Shown here: positions 50,685-60,700 of the stretch, piece by piece | How the letters are laid out: every line of letters begins with the position of its first letter | How positions within the stretch are numbered: the stretch's first letter is position 1 | NCBI RefSeq assembly: GCF_048771995.1 | Contig: NC_133028.1 | Location: 71,287,001 to 71,351,000, forward strand | Direction: 5' to 3' | Length of the DNA: 64,000 nt | DNA from: Taeniopygia guttata | Taxonomy: Eukaryota > Chordata > Aves > Passeriformes > Estrildidae | Translations under genes and position numbers: made by a program | Notes under the pieces: model-generated | The model's input: the letters and a program-made list of their open reading frames with translations, nothing else | Told to the model about the DNA's origin: nothing | The model's database searches: none

Positions 50685-51122
50685 AAGGGTTTTAGGGTTA
50701 AAAGGAAAATTAAGCTTAGCAGGCCCTGAAAAAAAATAAATACCCTAAGTACATGAAGGCCTTGTACCTTGCTAGAACCGCACCTGTGTATCTAATACAT
50801 GATAAATGATATAATTGTTAGATGTGACGATTGTTTAGGAATTAAATATAATTACTGTTTAATCCTAAGAATAGTCATGAGAAACTGTGATCAGGGGCCT
50901 AAGAAAGATCACGAGAAACTCATGTATACAATGTCAATGTATACAATAGAACAATATAAGTTTAATAATTAATACGTCAGTTATATAATGATAAAATATA
51001 AAATACATTCAGCTCGAAAGCCGTGTCAGAGTCAGATTTGGGTCTGTACCCCTGATTCCCAGAACTCTCAATAAAAGCACCTGCATATAATCATATCCCA
51101 TGATTATGTTTGTCCTCCAGTA
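50685..51122 (+). mobile_element. LTR of an endogenous retrovirus, songbird type
   Basis: The segment begins near GGGTTTTAGGGTTAAAAGG and carries GATGTGACGATTGTTTAGGA, then CAGAGTCAGATTTGGGTCTG. CTCAATAAAAGCACCTG follows, with the polyadenylation signal at about 51070-51075. This series is that of a songbird LTR I recognise. After the signal about 50 bp of R/U5-like sequence remain. Exact ends are uncertain: no convincing terminal inverted repeat or target duplication was found. No internal retroviral genes follow, so it is probably a solo LTR. Confidence 0.72.
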
Positions 51123-52458
51123 TACAGTAAAGAGTGCCTCAATTTCTTCTTGGTGCTACAGTGCAAGAAATCCTTTTCTAGGGAATGCTTGCTGCTCTCT
51201 GTGAAAAACTGCACCTAGAAAATAACATGCAATAAATAAGTAAACAAAAAGATATATGAAATAAATATTTCTGCCAAAAGCTACAGAGCTGTAAATGGTA
51301 GGAGTTTGACAGTTGAAGCTGCATCACACAGTTAAACTACCACGTTTCTCCTCTAAGTTATTTCCTCTTTATGTGTCTTCTAAGTTTATTACAACACTTA
51401 TTACCAATATTAACTCTTCAGGATTGAGTTTGAACTAAAATTTTGGCCATATGCATTGCAGGTGAAGGAGACGACAAATGGTAGATTTAAATAATAGATT
51501 TAGATAATTTCTAATTTCTGTGGGAAAAGGTCAGAATAATTCTATACTTTACAATATGTTTGCATTTTATTGTAATGGAAATCAAGGTTAAATCCTCATC
51601 ATTGTACTATTTCTGCTGTAAACACTTGAAATCACTGAGTAAAATACAAAATCTTAATTGTTTCAGGGACTTAAAGACAATTTTTCTTCCCACCCCATTA
51701 GAGAAATTCCATGACCAGTTTTGTTTATACTCTCACTTTCACCCACTGAAGCTTGAATTAATTTTTGTGCAGTAGAATAACTTGGAGGGAATCAGTTCAT
51801 TCCTTCTCTCTTAGTAATCAGCCCATAGCCCTTCAAAGGGGGCTCATCTCAGAAATGAGATGAATACTGGAACTCAAACATACAGGCAGTAGCCACGAGG
51901 TCTCTCTGTCTAGTCAGCATTGATTTTAGAAGAAAATGGCAGTTTTAGCTTTATTTTGCCTGGAGTTGATCCTGATGGGCATTCCTTGACAGTATCTATC
52001 ATACTGACCTCTTTAGAGCATGTAAGTGTTCCTTAGCTTAATTTGTAACAATTCAAGGATGGAATAATCTGAAATATCATCTTTTTTTTTCTGATTTTCA
52101 GTAGTTCTGTTCAGTAAATGAGCTATAAGAGTATGTCATATTTGTTTACAATTTACAAATTATCAATTTGCATATATTTAGGAAAGTGTACAATTGGAGA
52201 ACTGTAAAAGAAGTTGCTGAATGATTAAGACATCTAATTTTTTATTTAATTTTTAAAAATTAATTTAAAATTAATTAATTTTTAAAATTAATTCTAAAAT
52301 TAAGAATTTCCCACTGAGCCCATGTGCTTACTGGTTCCAAATCCCTCCTTTGCAGACAGGTATACAGTAAATGTATTATGGAAGAAATGAAATAAATAAA
52401 AAACCCCTTCCCCAGATTCTCCTCTCCTATATCTCCTTTAAGATTCCATTTAAAAAAA
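51123..52458. other. Gene-free AT-rich DNA
   Basis: No gene seen. A block at about 52238-52305 consists almost entirely of AATTAATT/TTTAAAA words that are mutually complementary and can form AT-rich stems. Open frames at 51560-51775 and 52371-52568 have no motif; the latter runs through the hairpin described next. Confidence 0.5.
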
Positions 52459-52514
52459 TGGTGCTATGGAAGTCTTGTAGCATTTCTCAAATGCTACAAG
52501 ACTCCTATGCCACA
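52459..52514. repeat. Near-perfect hairpin, 15-bp perfect stem with 3-nt loop
   Basis: AGTCTTGTAGCATTT at 52471-52485 is the exact reverse complement of 52489-52503, with loop CTC. The complementarity continues outward with small gaps: GGTGCTATGGA at about 52460-52470 faces CCTATGCCAC at 52504-52513. The total stem is about 25 bp. The arms are of mixed composition, unlike the AT palindromes elsewhere in the window. The 3-nt loop is tight for a canonical microRNA precursor. A fold-back replication event, a small inverted-repeat element, or a structured RNA are the alternatives. Confidence 0.85.
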
Positions 52515-52762
52515 ATGATACAGAAATATATATATACATTGTCTCTCAAGTCATTACATTTCAGATGAGAAAATTGCTAAGTAAATGGATGTGTTATTCC
52601 CATACAATTTTGATGTTTGGACCATATTCACTGGGCTAAAATCCCTCTTTCTCAGATCAGCTCTCTAATACTTTATCTGAGGATTTGTAGGGAAGCCACT
52701 GTGTCTCAAGTAAGCTATGATATTTAATTTTTAGACAAAAAGTTTAGGAATTTGTTATTCTT

Positions 52763-52778
52763 AAAAAAAAAAAAAAAA
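52763..52778. repeat. Poly(A) tract, 16 bp
   Basis: Uninterrupted A run followed by a purine-rich stretch. It lies about 50 bp upstream of the exon-like segment at 52830-52958. Confidence 0.9.
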
Positions 52779-52829
52779 GAAAGAAGGAAAAGCAGAACAA
52801 TTTACTAACAATTTCTTTTTTTTCTACAG

Positions 52830-52958
52830 GGAAAATCTTAGTATTAACTTTAACAATGTGAGTGCTGGGAACTGAGCTCTGGAATGTGGATTGTTCAGAG
52901 TTGGCACTAGTTCCCTTTGTGTCTCTGGAAGACCTGTTCCCAAGAATTACAATTATGT
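52830..52958 (+). other. Exon-like segment with strong splice signals
   Basis: Upstream is TACTAAC at 52803-52809, an exact match to the optimal branch-site sequence. It is followed by a T-rich tract and CTACAG ending at 52829. The 129-nt segment ends before GTAAGTGA at 52959. Branch-to-AG spacing is about 20 nt, which is normal. All plus-strand frames contain a stop. One frame has a single TGA about a third of the way in and is otherwise open throughout. It may therefore be an lncRNA or UTR exon, a stop-introducing (poison) exon, or a decayed coding exon. The Cys/Gly/Pro/Tyr-containing open peptide after the stop is not recognised. Confidence 0.32.
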
Positions 52959-54623
52959 GTAAGTGATATTATTTCCCAGTTAATAACTCTAACATAAACA
53001 TTAACAAACACTTTAAAATATTTGGCATGGTTGAAACCCCTAAGCTCTCCCTGAATATTTTATTGTTTGCTTGAAAGCAAGGATAATTTCATAGATTCTA
53101 AATTCTGCAATGAGCCTTAAGGATTGAGGAAGCCAAACACTTGAAAGGTTACTTCAATTTTTTCCTGGGCACCATTTAATTGATGTCCATTTTTCATATG
53201 AACATATTTTTACCAGTGATAGGCATCTGTAATTTAGTAGTTACAGGTACTAATTAGAATTTTAATATCTGAGGACTGCCATACCAAGCTGGCTATGGAA
53301 GACTCTCATGAAGTAGTGAGAAAAAATGCTGGTGCATTTTCTGTTTGTTCAGTGCTATTTAGTGGTATACTTATGTTGTTAGGGATGTTTTTTTTTCTTG
53401 TTTGTTGTTGTTTTGGAATGATTTTGTTTTGCTTTGCTTTCTTTCATTACTAGAACTTCTTTTTAGCATTTTTAAAATATTGGTTTATTATTTTACAAAA
53501 CTATATTTCAAAGGAAATAAGATCTATTACTATTCCTTTTAGAAAGGGCTAATATAATTTTCTTTGTAGCTTGAAATCTATGTTAATATTACAGTAACTT
53601 TCAGCATATCAATTAAAAAAACATAATTCCCTTTACTACTGCACAGTCTTACACTTTCAACTGTTCCCAACTGTAAATTGAAGCCCAATGAAATCTAATT
53701 GCCTGGTATGCAACCTGAGAGACATTTAAAGAGAAATTAGAAACTCTAATTATATGCTAACTTTCTTTCATTTATGTTACGTTTGCAAATTTAACTCCCC
53801 ATACCTTTAATTTTCTGTCTACTGCTTTAATTTTGGCTTTTCATTATTAGCAGCGCTAAACTATCTCTAGTTGCATCAATATAATCTTATATTTTCCTAA
53901 ATGAGCACAGATCAGTTTGTGCTCCCTGATGTTTGTGTTCCAGCCAGAAGTCTCAGAAGTGGTTCATTGCATTGCATTAGAGAGAACTTTTGCACAAAAA
54001 GATCAATTAAAATGACCCAAGTTTTAACAGAACATGAAGGGACATACTCTTTTTTAGTGTAGGAGTGAAGTAAGGGATTTTACCCACAAAACCTCACTGG
54101 CTCACTCGTGTTTTAGCTGTTTTTACAGCTCAGAGTGCTATTTTTTTGCAGTTTACCACATGCTGCAGAGGGTGTTGACGACAGACAGTCCCTTATTCTA
54201 CTTGCATTTAGACTTATTTAATTTTCCCATTATTTTACCAATATTTTAAACATAGAGTGAGATGTACGGTGAGCTTTTATTTTTTAATTAGAATTTCAGT
54301 GTTGTTTCCCAAGTATGGGAAATAGATTTGAATATTTAGTATCTTCAGTTTTAATATTTTTAATATCTCCAGCATGTGTGTGTATATATATATATATATT
54401 TTTAATTTATGTATATAAGTGTGTGTGTTGACTTCTACAGAGTGCTCAGAGCACTAAGTTAAAGCACCTTAAATTTGTAAGGTCAAAATATAAGAACATG
54501 AAACTGTTCTGTGTCTAAAAGCAGACTACAGCACATGCTTATGAAAGAATAAACAGGGAAATTTAGTTCACTAAGCTATAGATAGCTCCCCAAGTTTAGC
54601 AGCCTTTTTTATATTTCACAGCA
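52959..54623. other. Gene-free AT-rich DNA
   Basis: No gene seen downstream of the exon-like segment. T/G-rich low complexity lies at about 53389-53450 and the microsatellite at 54375-54430. Confidence 0.5.
54375..54430. repeat. TG/TA microsatellite
   Basis: TGTGTGTGTATATATATATA continues to an AT-rich centre and closes with GTGTGTGTT near 54420-54429. Confidence 0.85.
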
Positions 54624-55046
54624 TCCTAGACTTCCAGAATCATTTAGGTTGGAAAATACCTCTAAGATCATCGAGTCAAGCAATTAACTCAGCATTGACA
54701 AGCTCACCACTGAACCACGTCCTCAAGTGCCACGTCTACACATCTTTGGAATACTTCTGGGGTGGTGACCCCACCACTTGCCTGGGCAGCCTGTTCCAAT
54801 GCTTGGCAACAAAAAATTTTTTCTAATAACTAATCAAAACCTGCCCTGGAACAACTTATTTGTTACTGCTGAGAAGAGAACAATTCCCAGCTGGTTACAG
54901 CCTCTTTTCAGGGAGTTGTAGAGTGTGATGAGTTCTCCCCTGAGCCTTCTTTACTCCAGGTTAAACATCCCCAGCTCCCTTGGCTGCTCTTCATAAAAAA
55001 GACTTTTTCTCTAGTCCCTTCACCTGCCTTATCACTCATCTTTGAG
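54624..55046 (-). mobile_element. CR1 LINE 3' fragment, about 420 bp
   Basis: On the plus strand the sequence runs AGAATCATTTAGGTTGGAAA, AGATCATCGAGTC, CACCACTTGCCTGGGCAGCC, TGTTCCAATGCTTGGCAAC, GAGTTCTCCCCTGAGCCTTC and CTCCAGGTTAAACATCCCCA. This is the reverse complement of the last ~400 bp of a bird CR1, and the minus-strand 3' tip is at the left end. A block usually found between GGAACAACTT and TGTTACT appears to be missing near 54856, a small internal deletion or subfamily difference. The element is 5'-truncated at about 55046 and has no usable reverse transcriptase. Confidence 0.95.
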
Positions 55047-56802
55047 TTTTTAATTTTTTTTTCCTTCTGGTGAGGAAAGGTTTATATCATTCACACTTAA
55101 TAAGAGAAAAGTAGTAACTTTCTTCAACCTCTGTAAATTTTAAATCACCAGAAAATCCTAGGCAAGGATGTACAAGGTTAATTGTAAGCTCTTTGAAGGC
55201 CTGCTAATGTTGAAGATAATGTCAGCAAATTTATCCTACCTTAATTCTGAGTTTCTTTCATTTTTACATTCATTGTAATGTTATGCATTACTCTTGAATT
55301 CTTGCAGTCTGACTTGTATATAGTTGGTTTTTTTCCCTTTTAAAAATATTTGGCTTTTTTCTGTACACTGTGAATGGTTTAATGCTGAAAGGAAAAGCAT
55401 TACCAAGCCAAATGCCCATACTTATGTATATAAAAATATATAGAAAATGATTAAGTAGTCATTATGTGTGCACAGAGGCCTATACATGTTTCTTTTCCTC
55501 TCTGTTTTTCATGACCCTGAAATTTGTTTCTACATGAAGATGAAATGTCTTGGGCTTTTTATAAGGTTTATAAGATAGAGGAAATACGTAGAAAAAGTAT
55601 TGTTTTAGGACTAAAATTTGGTTATGCCCCATGATATTAATGGAAATACACTAACAGAAAGTAATGCTTTATTTTTAAAAATATTTATAAATACTTAAAT
55701 CTATAAATTTAAAAGATATACTTCAAAGTTTTTTTGTTTCAAAATTACATTCCTTCTATTCCACACATGAAGTGTTAAAATAAGATTTCAAATTCTACTC
55801 TTTTGTGCTCATACAGGTTTTTCAAAAATAATTGTTTACATGACTGAGTGCTAGAAAGTTTGCTTGATTGTTCTCCATTATATCAGCTGGTCTAATAAAA
55901 GATATTGCCTCTGCCAACAAACCTCATTTCTTCCTTCTGAAACTGCTTTAGAAACTTCTCTGCTTGCTTGAAAAATATCAGAGAAATGATGATTATCCAG
56001 TAACCACTCACCTAAAAATGATGCACCTAAAGCTAGAAAATGCATCACACATGAAATTTACTGTAAGTTCATATCAATGATGGAATAACTTTGCATCATT
56101 TAACATCCTAACCATCCATATGGTTTTTTCAGCATAGTGATAGGAACTAAAGTATTTATCAGTAAAAATACATGCTAAATTATTAAGAGACCCACTTTGA
56201 CCACTAAAATTAGAACCAGTTGTACATTAAATGGAATGCCTTAGAAAATAACAATAGACTTGATTTGATTTCTACTTAGGTGTATATTAGGTGTCAATTA
56301 CCAGTAAATAGTGTGCTAATAAAAACTTAATTATATTAATGTTGGAAGACTAATTGTGCACAGGCTATATGATATGAAATATAATTTCAAAGGAGCACTA
56401 AGGTTTTTACTCAGAATTATTGATAGTTTTGGATAATAAGTGAAAAGGACAAAATCTTATAGTGAAAACAAAATCAAAGTTGTGAAATCTGCATTTTGTA
56501 GGCTGAGAGCAAAGCCTAGCCAAGGTGAAGTAATTTAATTTTCAGTAGGATCTGACTTTCATATTTTAAATTTGATTCTGCAGACTTGTTTATTGAGTAA
56601 ATAACCATCTCTAAGGATATTGCATCTCTGTGCTGATATATATTTATATGATATTACTAGACCTAGAACTCTGGGACAAACCTGGAAAAGAATTTAGACG
56701 TGTCTAACTTCTAGACATTTTGTACTACTAGCAAATTAATTTCTGAAATCTGAGAAGTAACACACAAATGAGAAATGGTGTTGAGTTGGGATCTGTAAAT
56801 GT
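55047..56802. other. Gene-free AT-rich DNA
   Basis: No gene, RNA gene or recognisable mobile element between the CR1 fragment and the LTR. Confidence 0.5.
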
Positions 56803-56807
56803 GTCCT

Positions 56808-57510
56808 TGTCTTAGGTTGCAAGATGTGGCTGGGGGTGTTTATTCTATTCCCATCTGTTAGGGATGTTACCTTCTGTCAAGTGGGCCTCCTGTTAGAACC
56901 AGATGTGGCAGTTGCCTTTTGTTAATTGTGCATTTTGATTTATCTCATCCACAACCAATCCTCCCTCTGGGAATTATATTCTGTCAATGGCACATTGAGT
57001 GTCCCTGCATGGCTGATAAAATTCCATCATCCCACTGGGAGATGCTGCACCCAGTGGGAGGAGCTAAACATTCCTACCTGGAGATAACCTGAGATTTGGA
57101 ACACCACAGCAGCCTTTTCCCACTGGGTTCCCAGAGGAAGACCAGGCCCATCTACACCACTATTGGATTTTCAGAGGAAAACTCCACCCTTCTACAAGAT
57201 CCCTGCTCCAACAGAACCACATCTGTCACTGCAGGAGCACTGCAGCCACCATTTAATGGGACTGCTGCCACCACCCTGACCCACAGGGTGTCAGGTCATA
57301 TTCTGACTCTGTCAGTATTGTTTTGTATCACTGCTTTTTTATTTTATTTTTTTTTCCTAATAAAGAACTGTTATTACTGCTTCCATACCTTTACCTGAGA
57401 GCCCCTTGATTTTCAAAATTATAATAATTGGAGGGAAGGGGTTTACATTCTCCATTTCAAGGGAGGCTCCTGCCTTCCTTAGCAGAAACCTGTCTTTTCA
57501 AACCAAGACA
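56808..57510 (+). mobile_element. LTR of an endogenous retrovirus, about 700 bp
   Basis: The element starts TGTCTTAGG (56808) and ends CCAAGACA (57510), giving perfect TGTCTT / AAGACA terminal inverted repeats. The flanking pentamers GTCCT (56803-56807) and GACCT (57511-57515) match at four of five bases, a probable decayed target duplication. AATAAA lies at about 57359, after a T-rich stretch, and about 150 bp of R/U5-like sequence follows. The sequence is one I associate with songbird LTRs. A 100-codon frame at 57096-57398 lies inside U3/R and is not considered a gene. No second LTR is visible, so it is a solo LTR or the left LTR of a deleted provirus. Confidence 0.82.
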
Positions 57511-57515
57511 GACCT

Positions 57516-57790
57516 GAAAATAAAGGAATGGCAGCAGACATTCTCTCTAACCAACAGCGAAAAATTGGCACAAAAAGTTGTTCAAGGGCAGATTTCACAT
57601 TCACTGCAAGGAATGGCAGCTCGCACACAGAGCTGAAACCACCTGGCTCAGGGCCTTAGCCCAGCCTGTCCCACAGCACCCTGCAGCCACAGCTACTCCA
57701 CTCCTGCCCAAACATCATCCTTGGAAGACAGAACAGGGACTTGTGGTCCCAGTCTGCGTCAAATTTGAATTTGAGTCATTCTGAGTCAGA
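57516..57790. other. GC-richer segment adjoining the LTR, possible ERV remnant
   Basis: The sequence stays richer in G and C than the surroundings until about 57790 and then returns abruptly to AT-rich DNA. It shows no clear tRNA-complementary primer-binding site directly after the LTR end. Short overlapping frames (57406-57784) carry no recognisable gag motif. It could be an internal leader fragment of the same provirus or an unrelated, older repeat. Confidence 0.3.
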
Positions 57791-60700
57791 TTCAAAATCC
57801 TTCTTTTGCCTTCTTATAAGGTTTGTTACATATCTTAAGTTCTGGCTAATCATTCCAAGTGTCTGCTGTAATCAGCAGAGTTCTAATCAGTATCACTAAG
57901 ATAATTACTTGCATCCTGAAGCAGACATCTAAAAGAAGCTAAATTAATTGCATCTTGAAAGTGGCTATTTTTTACCATTTCACCATAAATGAAATACAAA
58001 ATTACTACCTTAGTGTCCATAATATATTTTATAGAATCCTAAAGTTAGCTGAGATTACTTGTATAAGTTTTACTGTGAAACTAAAAACCATATTTTTAGA
58101 CGTGCTTTGAAACTGATTTTAGTAACAGCCCAAGTAAGTTTTATTAATTCCTCTTGTGGACCTTGCAAGCCTTCATTTGCCTTTTTTTTTTTTTTGGGGG
58201 GGGGAGGTTTTTTTATCATTATCAAAACCTAATTTCAAAGTTAAATGAGATTTCTTATATGAGAATGAGACTAGCTCTGAACAGATTATAATAGCTCAGC
58301 TCGTGTTGCAATTACACCAATTCTACAACTCCTGGTATGAAACTCTCAGCTTTGTCCACTGGGGCCTCCACAGAAGAGTGGAGAATCAAAGAATGATTCT
58401 TAGGTGTGCTGTGTTTGAGTTTACAGTGATCCATGCACCAGCCTGATATGGTCTGATATTATCATCAAGCACCATCTCCCTTTTGCTTCCACTGGAGAAC
58501 TTTGGTGTGCTTTGCTACCTGTTCCCACCCTTTTGGCAGGCTCTGTAAATGCCTTCTCAGAGGCAAATGAGTTCATCTGGGATTCTTTCTGCTCTTCATT
58601 ATACACAGGTTTCCATTTAATTTTTGTGTCAATTAAGCCAGATTTCTCAACAAATGCCTGTGCTGCTGTGATTTTTTTTTTTTTTTCAAATAGAGGGCCT
58701 TGGGCTTTTTGATCTCTGAAAACCCTATGTTGGAATGCATGGCAAAGTATTAAGGTACACAGAGACTCACCTCAGCACAGTACATTTACATAAATTATAA
58801 TATGGTTTCATGGTCGTGTAGTGTTTAAAGATTAAATGCTGACTCCTAGATTCCTCTGATGGGCTTCTTATGGAAAAAAAAATCCATTTCCTTAAGAAAA
58901 AAAAGACGGTGTTTTCCTACTTTCATTTTATTTACTTTGTACCTTTCCAAAAGCTCATTACTGAGTGAGCAAAGTCCTTTCCTGTTTTGAAGTGCTAAAC
59001 ACTGACATATAATAAATTATTAGACCTAATTCTTGAAACGCAAAGATGCTGTAGTGGCCAGCTGTTATTTCTTGAAGTCATGAGTTTGTTTATTCTGGGT
59101 TAAAATTATCAGAAAAAATATAATTTTATAATGGTAATGTGATCTCTGTGTATGCTTTTTAATTTCATTTGCATAACTGAATGCTCCCTTTTGTGGGTAA
59201 GTCAGGGCATAAGAGCCTGACATCGCTTTCACATATTCATACTGACTTCTCCAGTTACTTGTGAACACTTCTGTAATAATACTTAATATGTTATTAGGTA
59301 AATAAAAAGCACTTTAAAATAATAATCAGTATTGAAATTCACACCAGCCAACATATTTCTTCTGCCAAGATATTTTTTTTTCTTAAAAGGTAAAATATTT
59401 GTTGTACAAATGAAAAAAAGAAAATCCAAACACAGCTCCTTGGTCTCAAATATATCTTCTTCTAGAGTGATTACTAATGCTCATTTTTGGAATGTTTTAA
59501 ATAACCTTCTCAAGAAAATAAAAAATAAGTGGATTAATTTATTCTGGGATAAAAAGACAAAAGACTCGGGAATCTGTTTGGAAGCCACTTTAGCCTGTTC
59601 CTTTTTTCTGCTGCTGTGTGTTGCAAGAGAGGAGTAGCAACTGAAAGTGAGAATATTTGCTTTGCAGTTTCATACCAGTAATGTGCCGTATCAACTGCAA
59701 GTTCAGACACAGAAGATTATTTTGAGTTGATAACTATATGCTCTGTTGTCCAGGTCCTTTTTTTAGGAGCTTCATAGTATGTGTGAGATTTTTCTTTTTT
59801 TTTTCCTTTTTTTTTTTTTTTGCACCAGAGTATACTAAATCTAAGTCACCTCCTGAACTGTTCACAAACTTAGCAGCTAAGAAACTCTCAGACTATTCCT
59901 TCACTTCTGCTCTGTTAGCCTAGAAACAAAGACAATATAAAAACTCAAATAGATAAGTATATGGTGAGAGACAGTTATAGAAGGGATGACAGGAAAGTAA
60001 TGTGCAGAGGGGCTTTCAAGTCTCCAGCTATACTGAAAACAAATATGAAATATCTTAGGTTCGTTGACCTGGAGAAGCTTTTGAAAGGCTTTTGTGTTTG
60101 TCATAAGAATCTCAGGGTTAGATTTTTGTTCTCCTTGTATATTGAAAACAAATACACATATAAGAATGATTCCTTTTTTTAATATTGTAATTTTTTATCT
60201 GGTTAAATGTATAAAAATAGTAAGATACTGCTGCCTATTCTGTGATTAAGGCTGAGTACAACATATATAGCAGCACAGGCTTGCGATAGACTCTAAAAGG
60301 GTAAGTCTGATGAACTGTTTCAAGTTTTTCTTGTTTTACATGACCTTGGACATGTCCTTCAATTTCAATAATTAAAAAACCTGTGGGTAATACAGTATTC
60401 TTCCACACTTAGCTTCTCAATTAAACTTTAGTATTCTTAACATCTGGAAAGATTAAGAAAAAATTAAGCATGAAATGAAATGATCCTATGAGACTTATAC
60501 TAGACAAAGTTAAAATCAGGAAAAAAAAAAAAGAACAATACATATGTGTCAAGCAATTTATATTAAGCATAGATGTTTTTTGCAACTTGAAATATGCAAC
60601 AATCCTGGCCACTATCTATCACTTTCTCACTCTTTCAAAAAGCAATCAATAAGAAACCCATAAACAGACAGTAGTTGTACATATAGACAGATTTTAACAG

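Noticed and set aside
57096..57398. 100-codon plus-strand frame
   Set aside because: Lies wholly inside the LTR at 56808-57510 and runs into its T-rich stretch; no protein motif.
58031..58070. Possible CR1 tail on the minus strand
   Set aside because: Resembles ATAGAATCATAAAGGTTGG only loosely; likely coincidence.
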